Shown here: in pieces, positions 15,962-28,741 of the stretch
How positions within the stretch are numbered: the stretch's first letter is position 1
Layout: every line of letters starts with the position of its first letter
Origin: Phyllobacterium sp. 21LDTY02-6
Lineage (GTDB): Bacteria; Pseudomonadota; Alphaproteobacteria; Rhizobiales; Rhizobiaceae
Assembly (NCBI RefSeq): GCF_023554255.2
Contig: NZ_JAMJWD020000001.1
Location: 1,146,755 to 1,210,754 of the forward strand
Length of the DNA stretch: 64,000 bases
Direction of reading: 5' to 3'
Notes under the pieces: generated by a model
Databases searched by the model: none
What the model saw: the letters and a program-made list of their open reading frames with translations, nothing else
What the model was told of the DNA's origin: nothing
Position numbers and translations under genes: made by a program

Positions 15962-18745
15962 CTATTCGGTCACGATGGGCGCTTCCGCTCCGTCGCCGTT
16001 CTCCTCTCCGTCTTCTTCGCTCTCGGATTCCGAGATGCGTTCGACGGATACCACTCTTTCATCCTGTGCAGTATTGAAGATCGTCACGCCCTTGGTTGAC
16101 CTGCCGGCGATGCGGATGCCGTTGACGGGCACCCGGATCAGCTGGCCCTGATCGGACACGAGCATGATCTGATCCGACGCTCGGATCGGGAACAGTGCGA
16201 TCAGCTTGCCGATCTCGTCGGTTTTCGACGTATCCGTCGCCCTGATGCCCTTGCCGCCACGTCCCGAAACGCGGAATTCATAGGACGAAGAGCGCTTGCC
16301 ATAGCCGAACTCGCTGACCGTCAGCACGGTCTCTTCGCGATCGCGCAGCTCCGCATAGCGGGTGGGCGAAAGTTCGGCGACATCGGTCGCCTCCTCGCCA
16401 ACCAGTGCGATCTCCTCGACATCGTCGGCGCCCTGCGCCCGGCGCTCGGCTGCCGCCAGCCTGAGATAGGCGGAACGTTCAGCGGGGCTCGCTTCGACGT
16501 GAGCCAGGATAGCCATGGAGATGATCTTGTCGCCCGGTGCGAGCGAGATGCCGCGCACGCCGATCGAATTGCGGCCCGCAAACACGCGGACATCCGTGAC
16601 CGGGAAGCGGATGCACTGGCCGCCGGCGGCCGTCAGCAGCACATCGTCGAACTCGTCGCATGTATCGACGCTGAGGATCTCGTCGCCCTCCTCCTCGAGC
16701 TTCATCGCGATCTTGCCATTGCGGTTGACCTGCACGAAGTCGGAAAGCTTGTTGCGCCGGACGGTGCCGCGGGTCGTGGCGAACATCACGTCGAGATTGG
16801 CCCAGCTTGCCTCGTCCTCGGGCAGCGGCATGATCGTCGTGATACGCTCGCCCTGTTCGAGCGGGAGCATGTTGATGAGTGCCTTGCCGCGCGATTGCGG
16901 CGTGCCGATCGGCAGGCGCCACACCTTCTCCTTGTAGACGATACCGCGGGACGAGAAGAACAGGATCGGCGTGTGCGTATTGGCTACGAAAAGCCGCGTG
17001 ACGAAATCCTCGTCCTTCATGGAAACCGCCGAGCGGCCCTTGCCGCCGCGGCGCTGGGCGCGATAGGTCGCCAGCGGCACGCGCTTGATGTAGCCGGCAT
17101 GGCTGACGGTCACCACCATGTCTTCGCGGGCGATGAGATCCTCATCGTCCATATCGGCGCCGCCTTCGGCAAGCTCGGTCCGGCGCGGCGTGCCGAACTC
17201 GTCGCGAATGGCGATAAGCTCATCCTTGACGATGCTCATGATGCGGCTGCGCGAGGCCAGAATGTCGAGGTAGTCGGCGATTTCGACGCCGATCTTGTTC
17301 AATTCGTCGGCAATTTCGTCGCGGCCGAGAGCCGTCAGGCGCTGCAACCGCAGATCGAGGATCGCCCGGGCCTGCTCTTCCGAAAGGTTGTAGGTATTGT
17401 CCTCGTTCAGCGTGTGGCGCGGATCGGCAATGAGCGTGATCAGCGGCGCAATGTCGTTGGCCGGCCAGCGCCGCTCCATCAACTGGTCCCTCGCCGTGGA
17501 AGGATCCGGCGCGCGGCGGATGAGCGCGATGACCTCGTCGATATTGGCGACAGCTATCGCAAGTCCAACGAGGACATGGGCGCGGTCGCGCGCCTTGCGC
17601 AGCAGGAACTTGGTGCGCCTGCTGACCACTTCCTCGCGGAAACTGACGAAGGCCCGCAATATGTCGAGAAGATTGAGGAGGCCCGGCTTGCCGCCATTCA
17701 GCGCCACCATATTGGCGCCGAAGGAGGATTGCAGCGGGGTGAAGCGATAGAGCTGGTTGACGATGACATCGGCAACGGCGTCGCGCTTTAGTTCGACGAC
17801 GACGCGGTAGCCATCGCGGTCCGACTCGTCCCTGATGTCGGAAATGCCTTCGATCCGCTTTTCACGGACAAGATCGGCCATTTTCTCGATCATCGTCGCC
17901 TTGTTGACCTGGTAAGGCACTTCGGTGATGACGATGGCTTCGCGGTCGCCGCGCATGGTCTCTATCGAAACCTTGCCGCGCATGAGGATCGAACCGCGAC
18001 CGGTACTATAGGCGGAATGAATGCCCGAGCGCCCAAGAACAATGCCACCCGTCGGAAAATCCGGGCCGGGTATATATTCCATGATCTCCGAAAGATCGAT
18101 CGACGGCTTGTCGATCAGCGCCACGCAGCCATTGATGACTTCCGCCAGATTGTGCGGCGGCACATTCGTCGCCATGCCGACGGCGATGCCGCCCGAACCA
18201 TTGACGAGCAGATTGGGAAACCTGGCCGGAAGAACCGTCGGCTCCTGCTCGCGGCCGTCATAATTGTCCTGGAAATCGACCGTTTCCTTGTCGATGTCGG
18301 CAAGCAGCGATTCCGTTACCTTCTGCAGGCGGCACTCGGTATACCGCATGGCCGCAGGAGAATCGCCATCGATGGAGCCGAAATTGCCCTGGCCATCGAC
18401 CAGGGGATCACGCAGGGACCAGTCCTGCGCCATGCGCACGAGCGCATCATAGATGGAGGCGTCGCCATGCGGATGGTATTTACCCATCACTTCACCGACG
18501 ACACCCGCGGACTTGCGATAGGATCTGTTCCAGGCGAGGCCCATTTCATTCATCGCATGGAGAATGCGGCGATGCACGGGCTTCAAACCATCGCGGACAT
18601 CCGGCAGCGCGCGGCTCACGATAACGCTCATGGCATAGTCGAGATAGGACCGCTGCATTTCCTCGATGATGGAAATCGCTTCAATTCCGGAGCCGGGTCC
18701 GCCCTTGTCGTCGTCGGAACCGCTAGGTGGAGTTAAATCTGACAC
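15962..18745 (-). CDS. gyrA: DNA gyrase subunit A
   Basis: 927-residue cleavage-reunion subunit of gyrase, which introduces negative supercoils with GyrB. The catalytic tyrosine is Tyr135 in AAMRYTE, the GyrA box [10 protein letters not shown] opens the C-terminal DNA-wrapping domain, and the tail is acidic. The quinolone-determining region reads [12 protein letters not shown], so Ala96 replaces the serine that corresponds to E. coli Ser83, while the Asp87 equivalent (Asp100) is kept. GTG 18745 is taken as start; a TTG six codons upstream is possible. A 234-base gap separates it from the divergent marC-like gene. Confidence 0.97.
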   Translation of the reverse strand: MSDLTPPSGSDDDKGGPGSGIEAISIIEEMQRSYLDYAMSVIVSRALPDVRDGLKPVHRRILHAMNEMGLAWNRSYRKSAGVVGEVMGKYHPHGDASIYDALVRMAQDWSLRDPLVDGQGNFGSIDGDSPAAMRYTECRLQKVTESLLADIDKETVDFQDNYDGREQEPTVLPARFPNLLVNGSGGIAVGMATNVPPHNLAEVINGCVALIDKPSIDLSEIMEYIPGPDFPTGGIVLGRSGIHSAYSTGRGSILMRGKVSIETMRGDREAIVITEVPYQVNKATMIEKMADLVREKRIEGISDIRDESDRDGYRVVVELKRDAVADVIVNQLYRFTPLQSSFGANMVALNGGKPGLLNLLDILRAFVSFREEVVSRRTKFLLRKARDRAHVLVGLAIAVANIDEVIALIRRAPDPSTARDQLMERRWPANDIAPLITLIADPRHTLNEDNTYNLSEEQARAILDLRLQRLTALGRDEIADELNKIGVEIADYLDILASRSRIMSIVKDELIAIRDEFGTPRRTELAEGGADMDDEDLIAREDMVVTVSHAGYIKRVPLATYRAQRRGGKGRSAVSMKDEDFVTRLFVANTHTPILFFSSRGIVYKEKVWRLPIGTPQSRGKALINMLPLEQGERITTIMPLPEDEASWANLDVMFATTRGTVRRNKLSDFVQVNRNGKIAMKLEEEGDEILSVDTCDEFDDVLLTAAGGQCIRFPVTDVRVFAGRNSIGVRGISLAPGDKIISMAILAHVEASPAERSAYLRLAAAERRAQGADDVEEIALVGEEATDVAELSPTRYAELRDREETVLTVSEFGYGKRSSSYEFRVSGRGGKGIRATDTSKTDEIGKLIALFPIRASDQIMLVSDQGQLIRVPVNGIRIAGRSTKGVTIFNTAQDERVVSVERISESESEEDGEENGDGAEAPIVTE

Positions 18746-18997
18746 GAGGCACTCATCTTCCAAATAGAATCAATCTAGAACTTATAGCGGCTTTCCGCCC
18801 CAATTGCCAACTTGGCGGCCGTTAATGCACAGTTGAAAATCCTTTTGAATCAAAGGCATATAGCATTGTTTCTCATATGTCGAAAAACTTACCGTGCAGA
18901 AATCCGCTTTTGTCGACGCGCGGGGGCAAATCGGCTAGGTTCAGGCGGGGCAAACGCCCGCCTGGCGGAGCGCTTAAGAGAAAAGAAAAGCTAAATC

Positions 18998-19627
18998 GTG
19001 GCATTCTACGACACAATCCTGAATGCGCTGGTAACCCTGATGGTGACGATCGATCCGCCGGGGCTGGCACCGCTTTTCCTGGCGCTTACCGGCGGCATGA
19101 ACCGGAAGGAGCGCAGCCAGGTGGCGCTCAGGGCGAGCCTGACGGCGTTCGTCGTGCTCACGGTCTTCGCTCTTGCCGGAGCCCAGATTCTCGCGCTGTT
19201 CGGCATCACCCTCGGGGCGTTCCGCATCGCCGGCGGGCTGCTGCTCTTCTGGATTGCGTTCGAGATGATTTTCGAGAAGCGCCAGGACCGCAAGGAAAAG
19301 AGCGCAGAAGTGGCGATTACCAAGGATCATATCCGCAATATTGCGGCATTCCCGCTTGCCATACCGCTGATCGCCGGTCCCGGCGCCATTTCGGCGACGA
19401 TATTGCTGGCCGGAACCATGTCGGGGCCGGCATCGCGCCTTGCCCTGATCGCCATCATACTAGTCTGCATCGCGTCCGCCTATCTGGTGTTCTTCCTGGC
19501 CGAGCGCGTGGACAGGTTTCTCGGCGAGACGGGCCGCTCCATTCTCACGCGCCTCCTCGGCGTCATCCTTGCCGCGCTCGCGGTGCAATTCGTCGCCGAT
19601 GGCATCAGGACGCTCGTGCAGGGATAG
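18998..19627 (+). CDS. MarC family integral membrane protein
   Basis: 209-residue protein with six predicted membrane helices and the MarC/UPF0056 features TIDPPGLAPLFL near residue 17 and PLIAGPGAISATILL near residue 122. MarC was once linked to multiple antibiotic resistance, but the role is not established. GTG 18998 is the start; the ribosome site is weak. It converges with the NADH dehydrogenase gene with 17 bases between stops and no clear terminator. Confidence 0.9.
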   Translation: MAFYDTILNALVTLMVTIDPPGLAPLFLALTGGMNRKERSQVALRASLTAFVVLTVFALAGAQILALFGITLGAFRIAGGLLLFWIAFEMIFEKRQDRKEKSAEVAITKDHIRNIAAFPLAIPLIAGPGAISATILLAGTMSGPASRLALIAIILVCIASAYLVFFLAERVDRFLGETGRSILTRLLGVILAALAVQFVADGIRTLVQG

Positions 19628-19644
19628 CGCTCCAAGGCTCCGGT

Positions 19645-20928
19645 TCAGGCGTCCTCGTGCGCATCCTTCTGCGTGATCAGCCGCGCGCTGCGCACGCCGG
19701 TCAGCGATATCCACAGCCAGCTCAGCGCCACCGCCAACCGGTTGCGCAAGCCGATGAGAAAATAGATGTGCGCGAGCCCCCATATCCACCAGGCGACATA
19801 TCCCTTGATCTTCAGCTTGCCGAGCTGGATCACCGCCGCCCGCTTGCCGATCGTGGCCAGATCGCCGGCATGCCTGTACTGGAATGGCCGCGGCGTCTCG
19901 TCGCCCGCAAGACGCGCCTTTATGGTATTCGCGACATGGGCGCCCTGCTGCTTGGCGGCGGGCGCTATGCCCGGCACCGGCTTGTCGCCGCTCTTCACCG
20001 ATGCGGTGTCGCCGATGATGAAGATATCCGGATGGCCCGGCGCGGTCAGGTCGCCATTGACGATGGCGCGCCCTGCCCTGTCCGCCTCGACACCCAGCCA
20101 TTTGGCCGCGGGCGAAGCCTGAACGCCCGCCGCCCACAGGATGGTGCGGGCGTGCAGGACCTGGCCACCGAATGAAACCCCGTCCTGGCGGCAGTCCGTG
20201 ACAGGCTGTCCGAAATGGACGGTCACGCCCAGCCGCTCCAATGCGCGCCTGGCATAGTCGGACAGTTCCTCGCTGAAGGCACCGAGCAGCCGCGGCCCGC
20301 CCTCGATCAGGATCACGCGGGCCTTGGTGGGATCGATATTGCGGAAATCGCCCTTGAGCGTGTCGCGTGCCAGATCGGCGATCGTGCCGGCGATTTCCAC
20401 TCCGGTCGGTCCGCCGCCAATGATGACGAAGTTCAGATATTGTTCGCGGATCGCCGGATCAGGCTCCAGTTCCGCCTTTTCGAAGGCCGTCAGGATACGC
20501 CTGCGGATCAAGGTTGCGTCTTCGAGCGTCTTCAATCCCGGCGCAAACGGCTCCCAATCGTCGTGACCGAAATAGGCATGGCGGGCGCCCGTAGCCAGCA
20601 CGAGCGTATCATAGGGCACCGGCTCGCCATCGAGAATGCCGAGCGTATGGGCGGCCGGATCGACGCCGGTCACGGTCCCGAGCAGGGTCTTTACATTGGC
20701 GAAGCGGCGCAGCAGATGGCGGATGGGCCAGGCAATCTCGGAAGTCGCCAATGTGGACGTGGCGACCTGATAGAGCAGCGGCTGAAACAGATGATGATTG
20801 CGCTGGTCGATGACCGTGATGTCGAGATCCACGCCGCGAAGCCTGTAGACGGTTTCGAGCCCGCCAAAACCACCTCCGACGATGACAAGCCGATGCTTGT
20901 GGCCTGCAGATGTCTCCAGTCTCGTCAT
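19645..20928 (-). CDS. ndh: Type II NADH:quinone oxidoreductase (NDH-2)
   Basis: 427-residue flavoprotein that passes electrons from NADH to quinone without pumping protons. The FAD-binding motif VIVGGGFGGLETV is at the N-terminus, the NADH-binding VIIGGGPTGVEIAG near residue 170, and the second FAD site IFIIGDTA near residue 300. The C-terminal amphipathic segment (GYVAWWIWGLAHIYFLIG) fits membrane attachment. Quinone rather than another acceptor is inferred from family. About 218 non-coding bases lie before it, shared with the end of ssb. Confidence 0.92.
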   Translation of the reverse strand: MTRLETSAGHKHRLVIVGGGFGGLETVYRLRGVDLDITVIDQRNHHLFQPLLYQVATSTLATSEIAWPIRHLLRRFANVKTLLGTVTGVDPAAHTLGILDGEPVPYDTLVLATGARHAYFGHDDWEPFAPGLKTLEDATLIRRRILTAFEKAELEPDPAIREQYLNFVIIGGGPTGVEIAGTIADLARDTLKGDFRNIDPTKARVILIEGGPRLLGAFSEELSDYARRALERLGVTVHFGQPVTDCRQDGVSFGGQVLHARTILWAAGVQASPAAKWLGVEADRAGRAIVNGDLTAPGHPDIFIIGDTASVKSGDKPVPGIAPAAKQQGAHVANTIKARLAGDETPRPFQYRHAGDLATIGKRAAVIQLGKLKIKGYVAWWIWGLAHIYFLIGLRNRLAVALSWLWISLTGVRSARLITQKDAHEDA

Positions 20929-21082
20929 GCCAAACCTCCGTACCGAACCATGCCCTGCGACGCATCAGACCACATCGCGGCCGATGATGCACGCAACGCC
21001 GAGGTGTGGCAGATAGAAACCGTGGAATTCGGCCGCGTCGAATTGGCGTTCAGGCCGCAGAGATCGGCGGACAAACGGCGCT

Positions 21083-21114
21083 CAAAAACATCAACGCCGC
21101 AACAAGTGCGGCGT
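21083..21114 (-). terminator. Rho-independent terminator of ssb
   Basis: On the minus strand an 8-base-pair stem (ACGCCGCA/TGCGGCGT, arms 21107-21114 and 21094-21101, 5-base loop) is followed shortly by a run of five T. It lies 33 bases past the ssb stop. Confidence 0.75.
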
Positions 21115-21146
21115 CGAGCTTAGACGGTTCGGAGCCATGGCGCCGA

Positions 21147-21650
21147 TCAGAAAGGGATTTCATCGTCGAGGTCACGGGAGAAATTTCCCCCGCTGCTGCT
21201 CGACGAGGAATTCGAACGGCCGAAATCGGAACTGCGATCGTCGGCAACCTGACCGCCGCGGCCCTGTTCGAAGGAGCGTCCGCCACCGGCACCTTCGCCG
21301 CGCGAATCCAGCATCTGCAATTCGCCGCGGAATTTCTGCAACACGACTTCCGTCGTATAGCGGTCATTGCCGGTCTGGTCCTGCCATTTGCGCGTCTGGA
21401 GCGCGCCTTCCAGATAGACCTTCATGCCCTTCTTCAGGTATTGCTCGGCAACCTTGGCAAGATTGTCGTTGAAGATCACGACGCTGTGCCACTCGGTCTT
21501 CTCCTTGCGCTCGCCGGAGTTCTTGTCACGCCAGGTTTCCGAAGTCGCGATGCGGAGGTTGACGACCGGATCCCCCGATCCCAGGCGCCGGACTTCCGGA
21601 TCAGCGCCGAGATTGCCTACCAGAATGACCTTGTTGACACTGCCTGCCAT
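21147..21650 (-). CDS. ssb: Single-stranded DNA-binding protein
   Basis: 167-residue SSB with the N-terminal OB fold ([16 protein letters not shown] at residues 6-21, [12 protein letters not shown] near residue 54) and a flexible Gly/Ser/Arg linker ending in the acidic tip DLDDEIPF, which recruits repair and replication partners. It protects single-stranded DNA during replication, repair and recombination. It is divergent from uvrA; the 405-base region between them holds an SOS-type box, so damage-induced expression is likely. Confidence 0.98.
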   Translation of the reverse strand: MAGSVNKVILVGNLGADPEVRRLGSGDPVVNLRIATSETWRDKNSGERKEKTEWHSVVIFNDNLAKVAEQYLKKGMKVYLEGALQTRKWQDQTGNDRYTTEVVLQKFRGELQMLDSRGEGAGGGRSFEQGRGGQVADDRSSDFGRSNSSSSSSGGNFSRDLDDEIPF

Positions 21651-22055
21651 AGTGAAACTCCACGAATTCGCTTTAAAATTTTTGCCATCATACAGAACGC
21701 GGCACAGGAGCGGTCAATTTGATTGCTCTATCCACAAGTCTGATCGGGCAACTGCCGCCAACTGATGTCAGGATCAATGCTCCTGCCAGATTTGTCAGGA
21801 GTGTTGGTGCCGTAATTCTCGGCTAAACTCCTCCAATGCACCGATAAAACGAAAATTGCCGCCAAATTGACCGATTGATATTTGTTCTTTATTTGTTCTA
21901 TCACTTGCTCTAAGAATGTCAACATGACTAAGGTACGAGCCGCCGGACCCGCAGCGCCGGCCTCGTAAAACAGCGAAAACTCACTAAATAGAGGCAATGC
22001 GTCGGCGGCCGGCGTCGTTTCCCCTAATCGAAAGCGTGCCCTCCAGAGGCGAACC
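21651..22055. other. Divergent ssb/uvrA control region
   Basis: 405 bases without a convincing gene. The region is AT-richer than its surroundings, contains a direct-repeat LexA-type box and presumably the promoters of both ssb and uvrA. No further structured element was recognised. Confidence 0.6.
21884..21898 (+). promoter_or_regulatory. LexA (SOS) box, alphaproteobacterial type
   Basis: Exact match to the GTTC-N7-GTTC direct repeat bound by LexA in Rhizobiales and other Alphaproteobacteria (GTTC at 21884-21887 and 21895-21898). It stands 158 bases before uvrA and 234 before ssb, both classical SOS genes, and could repress either or both. Confidence 0.8.
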
Positions 22056-24977
<2,922 letters not shown>

Positions 24978-24999
24978 ACTTTTTTCCGGGGAGGAGATC

Positions 25000-25803
25000 A
25001 TGGCGAGGGGAAGCATAAGGACCGGCATTGGCGGCTGGACGTTCGAGCCGTGGCGGGGCACCTTCTATCCGGAAGGACTGTCCAAGGCGAAAGAGCTGGC
25101 CTATGCCGGCCAGCACCTGCAGACCATCGAGATCAACAGCACCTATTATGGGACGCAAAAGCCCGCCACCTTCGCAAAATGGGCGAGCGATGTGCCGAAT
25201 GGCTTCGTTTTCTCCGTCAAAGGCAATCGTTTCGTCACCAATCGCCGCGTTTTGGCGGAAGCCGGCGAGTCGCTCGATCGCTTCATAAAATCCGGGATAT
25301 CGGAGTTGGGTGACCGGCTTGGACCGCTTGTCTGGCAATTCGCGCCGACGAAGAAATTCGATGCCGAAGATTTCGGCGCGTTCCTGGACCTGCTGCCAGA
25401 TAAGGAGGCTGGAATTCCCCTGCGCCATGCGGTGGAAGTCCGTCATCCGTCATTCATCGATCCGGCTTTTGTTGCGCTCGCCCGCAGCAGGAATATCGCC
25501 ATCGTCTATGCCGAACATTTCGATTATCCCGAAATAGCCGATATCACGTCGGATTTCGTCTATGCGCGTCTGCAGAAGGGCGTTGACGACATACCGACGG
25601 CCTATTCCAGCGATGCACTCGACCAATGGGCGCGCCGTGCGAAAGAATGGGCCGAGGGCGATGCGCCCGAAGACCTGCCACTGGCGGCGCCGGACGATGC
25701 GGCGAAAAAGGTCGCGCGGGACGTATTCGTTTACTTCATCCACGAGGGCAAGGTTCGGGCACCGCAGGCGGCACAGGCACTGGCGGAACGCGTCCGCGAT
25801 TAA
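25000..25803 (+). CDS. DUF72 (YecE-like) family protein
   Basis: 267-residue TIM-barrel-like protein of the DUF72 family, recognised from GIGGWTFEPWRGTFYP at the N-terminus, the TIEINSTYYGTQ segment near residue 42 and HAVEVRHPSF near residue 143. The family's biochemical role is unknown; it has been discussed in relation to DNA repair or nucleotide chemistry only by neighbourhood. It lies 22 bases after uvrA with a strong ribosome site (GGGGAGGAG), so it is likely co-transcribed with uvrA. Confidence 0.9.
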   Translation: MARGSIRTGIGGWTFEPWRGTFYPEGLSKAKELAYAGQHLQTIEINSTYYGTQKPATFAKWASDVPNGFVFSVKGNRFVTNRRVLAEAGESLDRFIKSGISELGDRLGPLVWQFAPTKKFDAEDFGAFLDLLPDKEAGIPLRHAVEVRHPSFIDPAFVALARSRNIAIVYAEHFDYPEIADITSDFVYARLQKGVDDIPTAYSSDALDQWARRAKEWAEGDAPEDLPLAAPDDAAKKVARDVFVYFIHEGKVRAPQAAQALAERVRD

Positions 25804-25861
25804 TTCCGCCTATTTATTGGGCGTGTCGCCTATAAAATAATCATCATTTGATCGACCGTGT

Positions 25862-25884
25862 GGCCGTTCGCCGCGTGAACGGCC
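25862..25884. repeat. Inverted repeat upstream of glnB
   Basis: Perfect 8-base-pair inverted repeat (GGCCGTTC and GAACGGCC) with a 7-base loop, 58 bases after the DUF72 gene and about 86 bases before the predicted glnB promoter. A T run occurs only 11 bases downstream, so it could be an imperfect terminator or a protein-binding site; it does not match the NtrC consensus I know. Confidence 0.4.
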
Positions 25885-25947
25885 GCAACACAGGCATTTT
25901 TCTAGGCAATTGGTCGAATTTAGAAAAAAGATGCCGCGAGGGGTCGA

Positions 25948-25964
25948 TTGGCATGCTTCATGCT
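25948..25964 (+). promoter_or_regulatory. Sigma-54-type (-24/-12) promoter of glnB-glnA
   Basis: TTGGCATGCTTCATGCT has the GG and GC elements of RpoN promoters at the required distance (G at -24 is 25951, C at -12 is 25963), predicting a start near 25975, about 47 bases before glnB. It deviates from consensus at one base of the -24 block. NtrC-RpoN control of glnB is established in rhizobia, which supports the call. Confidence 0.65.
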
Positions 25965-26006
25965 TTTACCATGGCAAGCGGGCGCAAGGTCCGGGCAGAT
26001 ATTTAG

Positions 26007-26360
<354 letters not shown>

Positions 26361-26422
26361 TCGATGGCTGCACCAGGCGTGGGCAATAATTCGGCACTAA
26401 ATAGGGAATAGGAAAAAAAGAC

Positions 26423-27832
26423 ATGACGACTGCAAATGACATTCTCAAGCAGATCAAGGACAATGACGTAAAATTCCTCGACCTGCGGTTCACAGACCCC
26501 AAGGGCAAGTTGCAGCATGTGACAATGGATGTCGCTGAAGTCGATGAGGACATGTTTGCCGACGGCGTCATGTTCGATGGCTCGTCAATCGCAGGCTGGA
26601 AGGCCATCAACGAGTCCGACATGGTGCTGATGCCCGACATGGATACGGTCCACATGGACCCGTTCTTCGCGCAGTCCACCATGGTCATCCTTTGCGATAT
26701 TCTCGATCCGATTTCGGGCGAATCCTACAATCGCGATCCGCGCGGCACCGCCAAGAAGGCCGAGGCCTACATGAAGGCCGAAGGCATCGGCGATACGATC
26801 TTCGTTGGCCCGGAAGCCGAATTCTTCGTATTCGACGACGTGAAGTACAAGGCCGATCCGTACAATACCGGCTTCAAACTCGATTCGACCGAACTGCCGT
26901 CCAATGACGATACGGATTACGAGACGGGCAATCTTGGCCATCGCCCGCGGGTGAAGGGGGGCTATTTCCCGGTTCCGCCGGTCGATTCCTGCCAGGACAT
27001 GCGCTCGGAAATGCTGACGGTCCTGTCGGAAATGGGTGTTCGGGTCGAGAAGCACCATCACGAAGTGGCTGCGGCACAGCACGAACTCGGCATCAAGTTC
27101 GACGCCCTGACGCGCAATGCCGACAAGATGCTCATCTACAAATATGTCGTGCATCAGGTGGCGAATGCCTATGGCAAGACGGCAACCTTCATGCCGAAGC
27201 CGATTTTCGGCGACAATGGCTCGGGCATGCATGTGCACATGTCGATCTGGAAGGAAGGCAAGCCGACCTTCGCCGGCAATGAATATGCCGGTCTTTCCGA
27301 GAACTGCCTGTTCTTCATCGGCGGCATCATCAAGCATGCCAAGGCGATCAATGCCTTCACCAATCCTTCGACCAATTCGTACAAGCGGCTGGTCCCGGGC
27401 TATGAAGCTCCGGTTCTGCTCGCCTATTCGGCGCGCAACCGTTCGGCTTCGTGCCGCATTCCGTTCGGTTCTTCGCCGAAGTCGAAGCGCGTCGAAATCC
27501 GCTTCCCAGATCCGACGGCCAACCCCTATCTCGGCTTTGCCGCGATGCTGATGGCCGGACTGGACGGTATCAAGAACAAGATCCATCCCGGCCAGCCGAT
27601 GGACAAGGATCTCTACGACCTGCCGGCGAAGGAGCTCAAGAAGATCCCGACCGTTTGCGGCTCGCTGCGCGAGGCGCTCCAGAGCCTCGACAAGGACCGC
27701 GGCTTCCTCAAGGCCGGCGGTGTGTTCGACGACGACCAGATCGACGCCTTCATCGAATTGAAGATGGCGGAAGTGATGCGTTTCGAAATGACGCCGCACC
27801 CGGTCGAATACGACATGTACTATTCGGTCTAA
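26423..27832 (+). CDS. glnA: Glutamine synthetase type I
   Basis: 469-residue dodecameric GS-I that joins ammonia to glutamate with ATP. Family motifs are visible: [11 protein letters not shown] near residue 50, GPEAEFFVF near residue 130, [10 protein letters not shown] near residue 266 and the adenylylation site Tyr398 (KDLYDLP), consistent with control by GlnE and PII. It starts with ATG after AGGAAAAAAAG and probably shares a transcript with glnB. A strong bidirectional terminator follows the stop. Confidence 0.98.
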   Translation: MTTANDILKQIKDNDVKFLDLRFTDPKGKLQHVTMDVAEVDEDMFADGVMFDGSSIAGWKAINESDMVLMPDMDTVHMDPFFAQSTMVILCDILDPISGESYNRDPRGTAKKAEAYMKAEGIGDTIFVGPEAEFFVFDDVKYKADPYNTGFKLDSTELPSNDDTDYETGNLGHRPRVKGGYFPVPPVDSCQDMRSEMLTVLSEMGVRVEKHHHEVAAAQHELGIKFDALTRNADKMLIYKYVVHQVANAYGKTATFMPKPIFGDNGSGMHVHMSIWKEGKPTFAGNEYAGLSENCLFFIGGIIKHAKAINAFTNPSTNSYKRLVPGYEAPVLLAYSARNRSASCRIPFGSSPKSKRVEIRFPDPTANPYLGFAAMLMAGLDGIKNKIHPGQPMDKDLYDLPAKELKKIPTVCGSLREALQSLDKDRGFLKAGGVFDDDQIDAFIELKMAEVMRFEMTPHPVEYDMYYSV

Positions 27833-27839
27833 CAAAAAG

Positions 27840-27876
27840 AACCCCGGCGTCTGAACAGAGGCCGGGGTTTTCTTTT
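27840..27876. terminator. Bidirectional terminator between glnA and the ATP12 gene
   Basis: Perfect 9-base-pair stem (AACCCCGGC, 27840-27848, with GCCGGGGTT, 27861-27869), 12-base loop, followed by TTCTTTT. The minus strand also has a T-rich run after the hairpin, so it can end both convergent transcripts. Confidence 0.88.
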
Positions 27877-27918
27877 GTCGCGATATCGAGCCGCTGCCGA
27901 ACCGGCGGCGGCTTTTCT

Positions 27919-28713
27919 CTATTCGTGCGATACGGCCTGAAGCATCTTCACCGCCGCAGTCATTTCGAGCTGGCGGTTTGCGCGGCGAGCCATCGCTTCG
28001 GCATCCTCGCCCCATTGTTCCGCGGTCCAGTCCTCGTCGAGATGGGCGAGTTTCCATGCTTCTTCGCTCGTCACCTCACCCCTGGCCACAGCCAGCGCCA
28101 ATATCGCCGATCCTGTGAGCGTGGTCATGGTGTGCAAGGCGGCTATGGCAAACGGGTCCGAGAAAGATGAAAGATGCGCATTGATGGCGCCCAGCGTTTC
28201 GCGCGGCTGTTCCACATGCATCACACCTTCCGCCAGGACGAAGCGCGCGCCCAATGTGCGTGCGGCCCAGTCGATAAGCGGGTCCCAAAGCTCGGTCTGG
28301 CGCTGGACCAGACGTTCCGGAGCATCGGCGCGGTAGCAAAGCATGTCGGACGAGGCGAAACGCAGAATGTCCTCGAGAACCGCCTGCGGATCGTGGGCAA
28401 TGCCGTCGATGGCCGTATTGGCGAGGCGCGTCGCCGGCATGCGGGCAGGATCGATTTCCTTTTCCTGGGCCGAGAACTCATCCGCGATCAGCGCGGCTGC
28501 CGCATGGGTCGGAAGCGCCAATATCTGGCGCGCCGGAGTCTTCACGCCGCGCCCGTCGAGCTCGACCACATAGGTCCCGTCCCGCTCGGCGACAGCCGCC
28601 GTGGTGTAGAAACGCTTCGGCAAGGGCAGTTTCGACGCGATCTGGGCGCGCCGCACCGGATCCTCGTGCGACAACTCCGCCCCGGCATCAATTTTGAACA
28701 ATTCATCACGCAT
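27919..28713 (-). CDS. ATP12 family F1-ATPase assembly chaperone
   Basis: 264-residue homologue of ATP12, which in mitochondria chaperones the F1 alpha subunit; alphaproteobacterial members are presumed to do the same. Recognisable segments are KRFYTTAAV near residue 33, LDGRGVKTPA near 52, and the C-terminal WKLAHLDEDWTAEQWGEDAEA near 222. The ATG at 28713 is used. It follows the pseudouridine synthase on the same strand by 28 bases. Confidence 0.92.
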   Translation of the reverse strand: MRDELFKIDAGAELSHEDPVRRAQIASKLPLPKRFYTTAAVAERDGTYVVELDGRGVKTPARQILALPTHAAAALIADEFSAQEKEIDPARMPATRLANTAIDGIAHDPQAVLEDILRFASSDMLCYRADAPERLVQRQTELWDPLIDWAARTLGARFVLAEGVMHVEQPRETLGAINAHLSSFSDPFAIAALHTMTTLTGSAILALAVARGEVTSEEAWKLAHLDEDWTAEQWGEDAEAMARRANRQLEMTAAVKMLQAVSHE

Positions 28714-28741
28714 GTCTTAACCCGCAATCGCAGCTTGTCGT

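Noticed and set aside
20950-21123. A 57-codon plus-strand frame between NDH-2 and ssb
   Set aside because: No ribosome site, and it runs through the ssb terminator.
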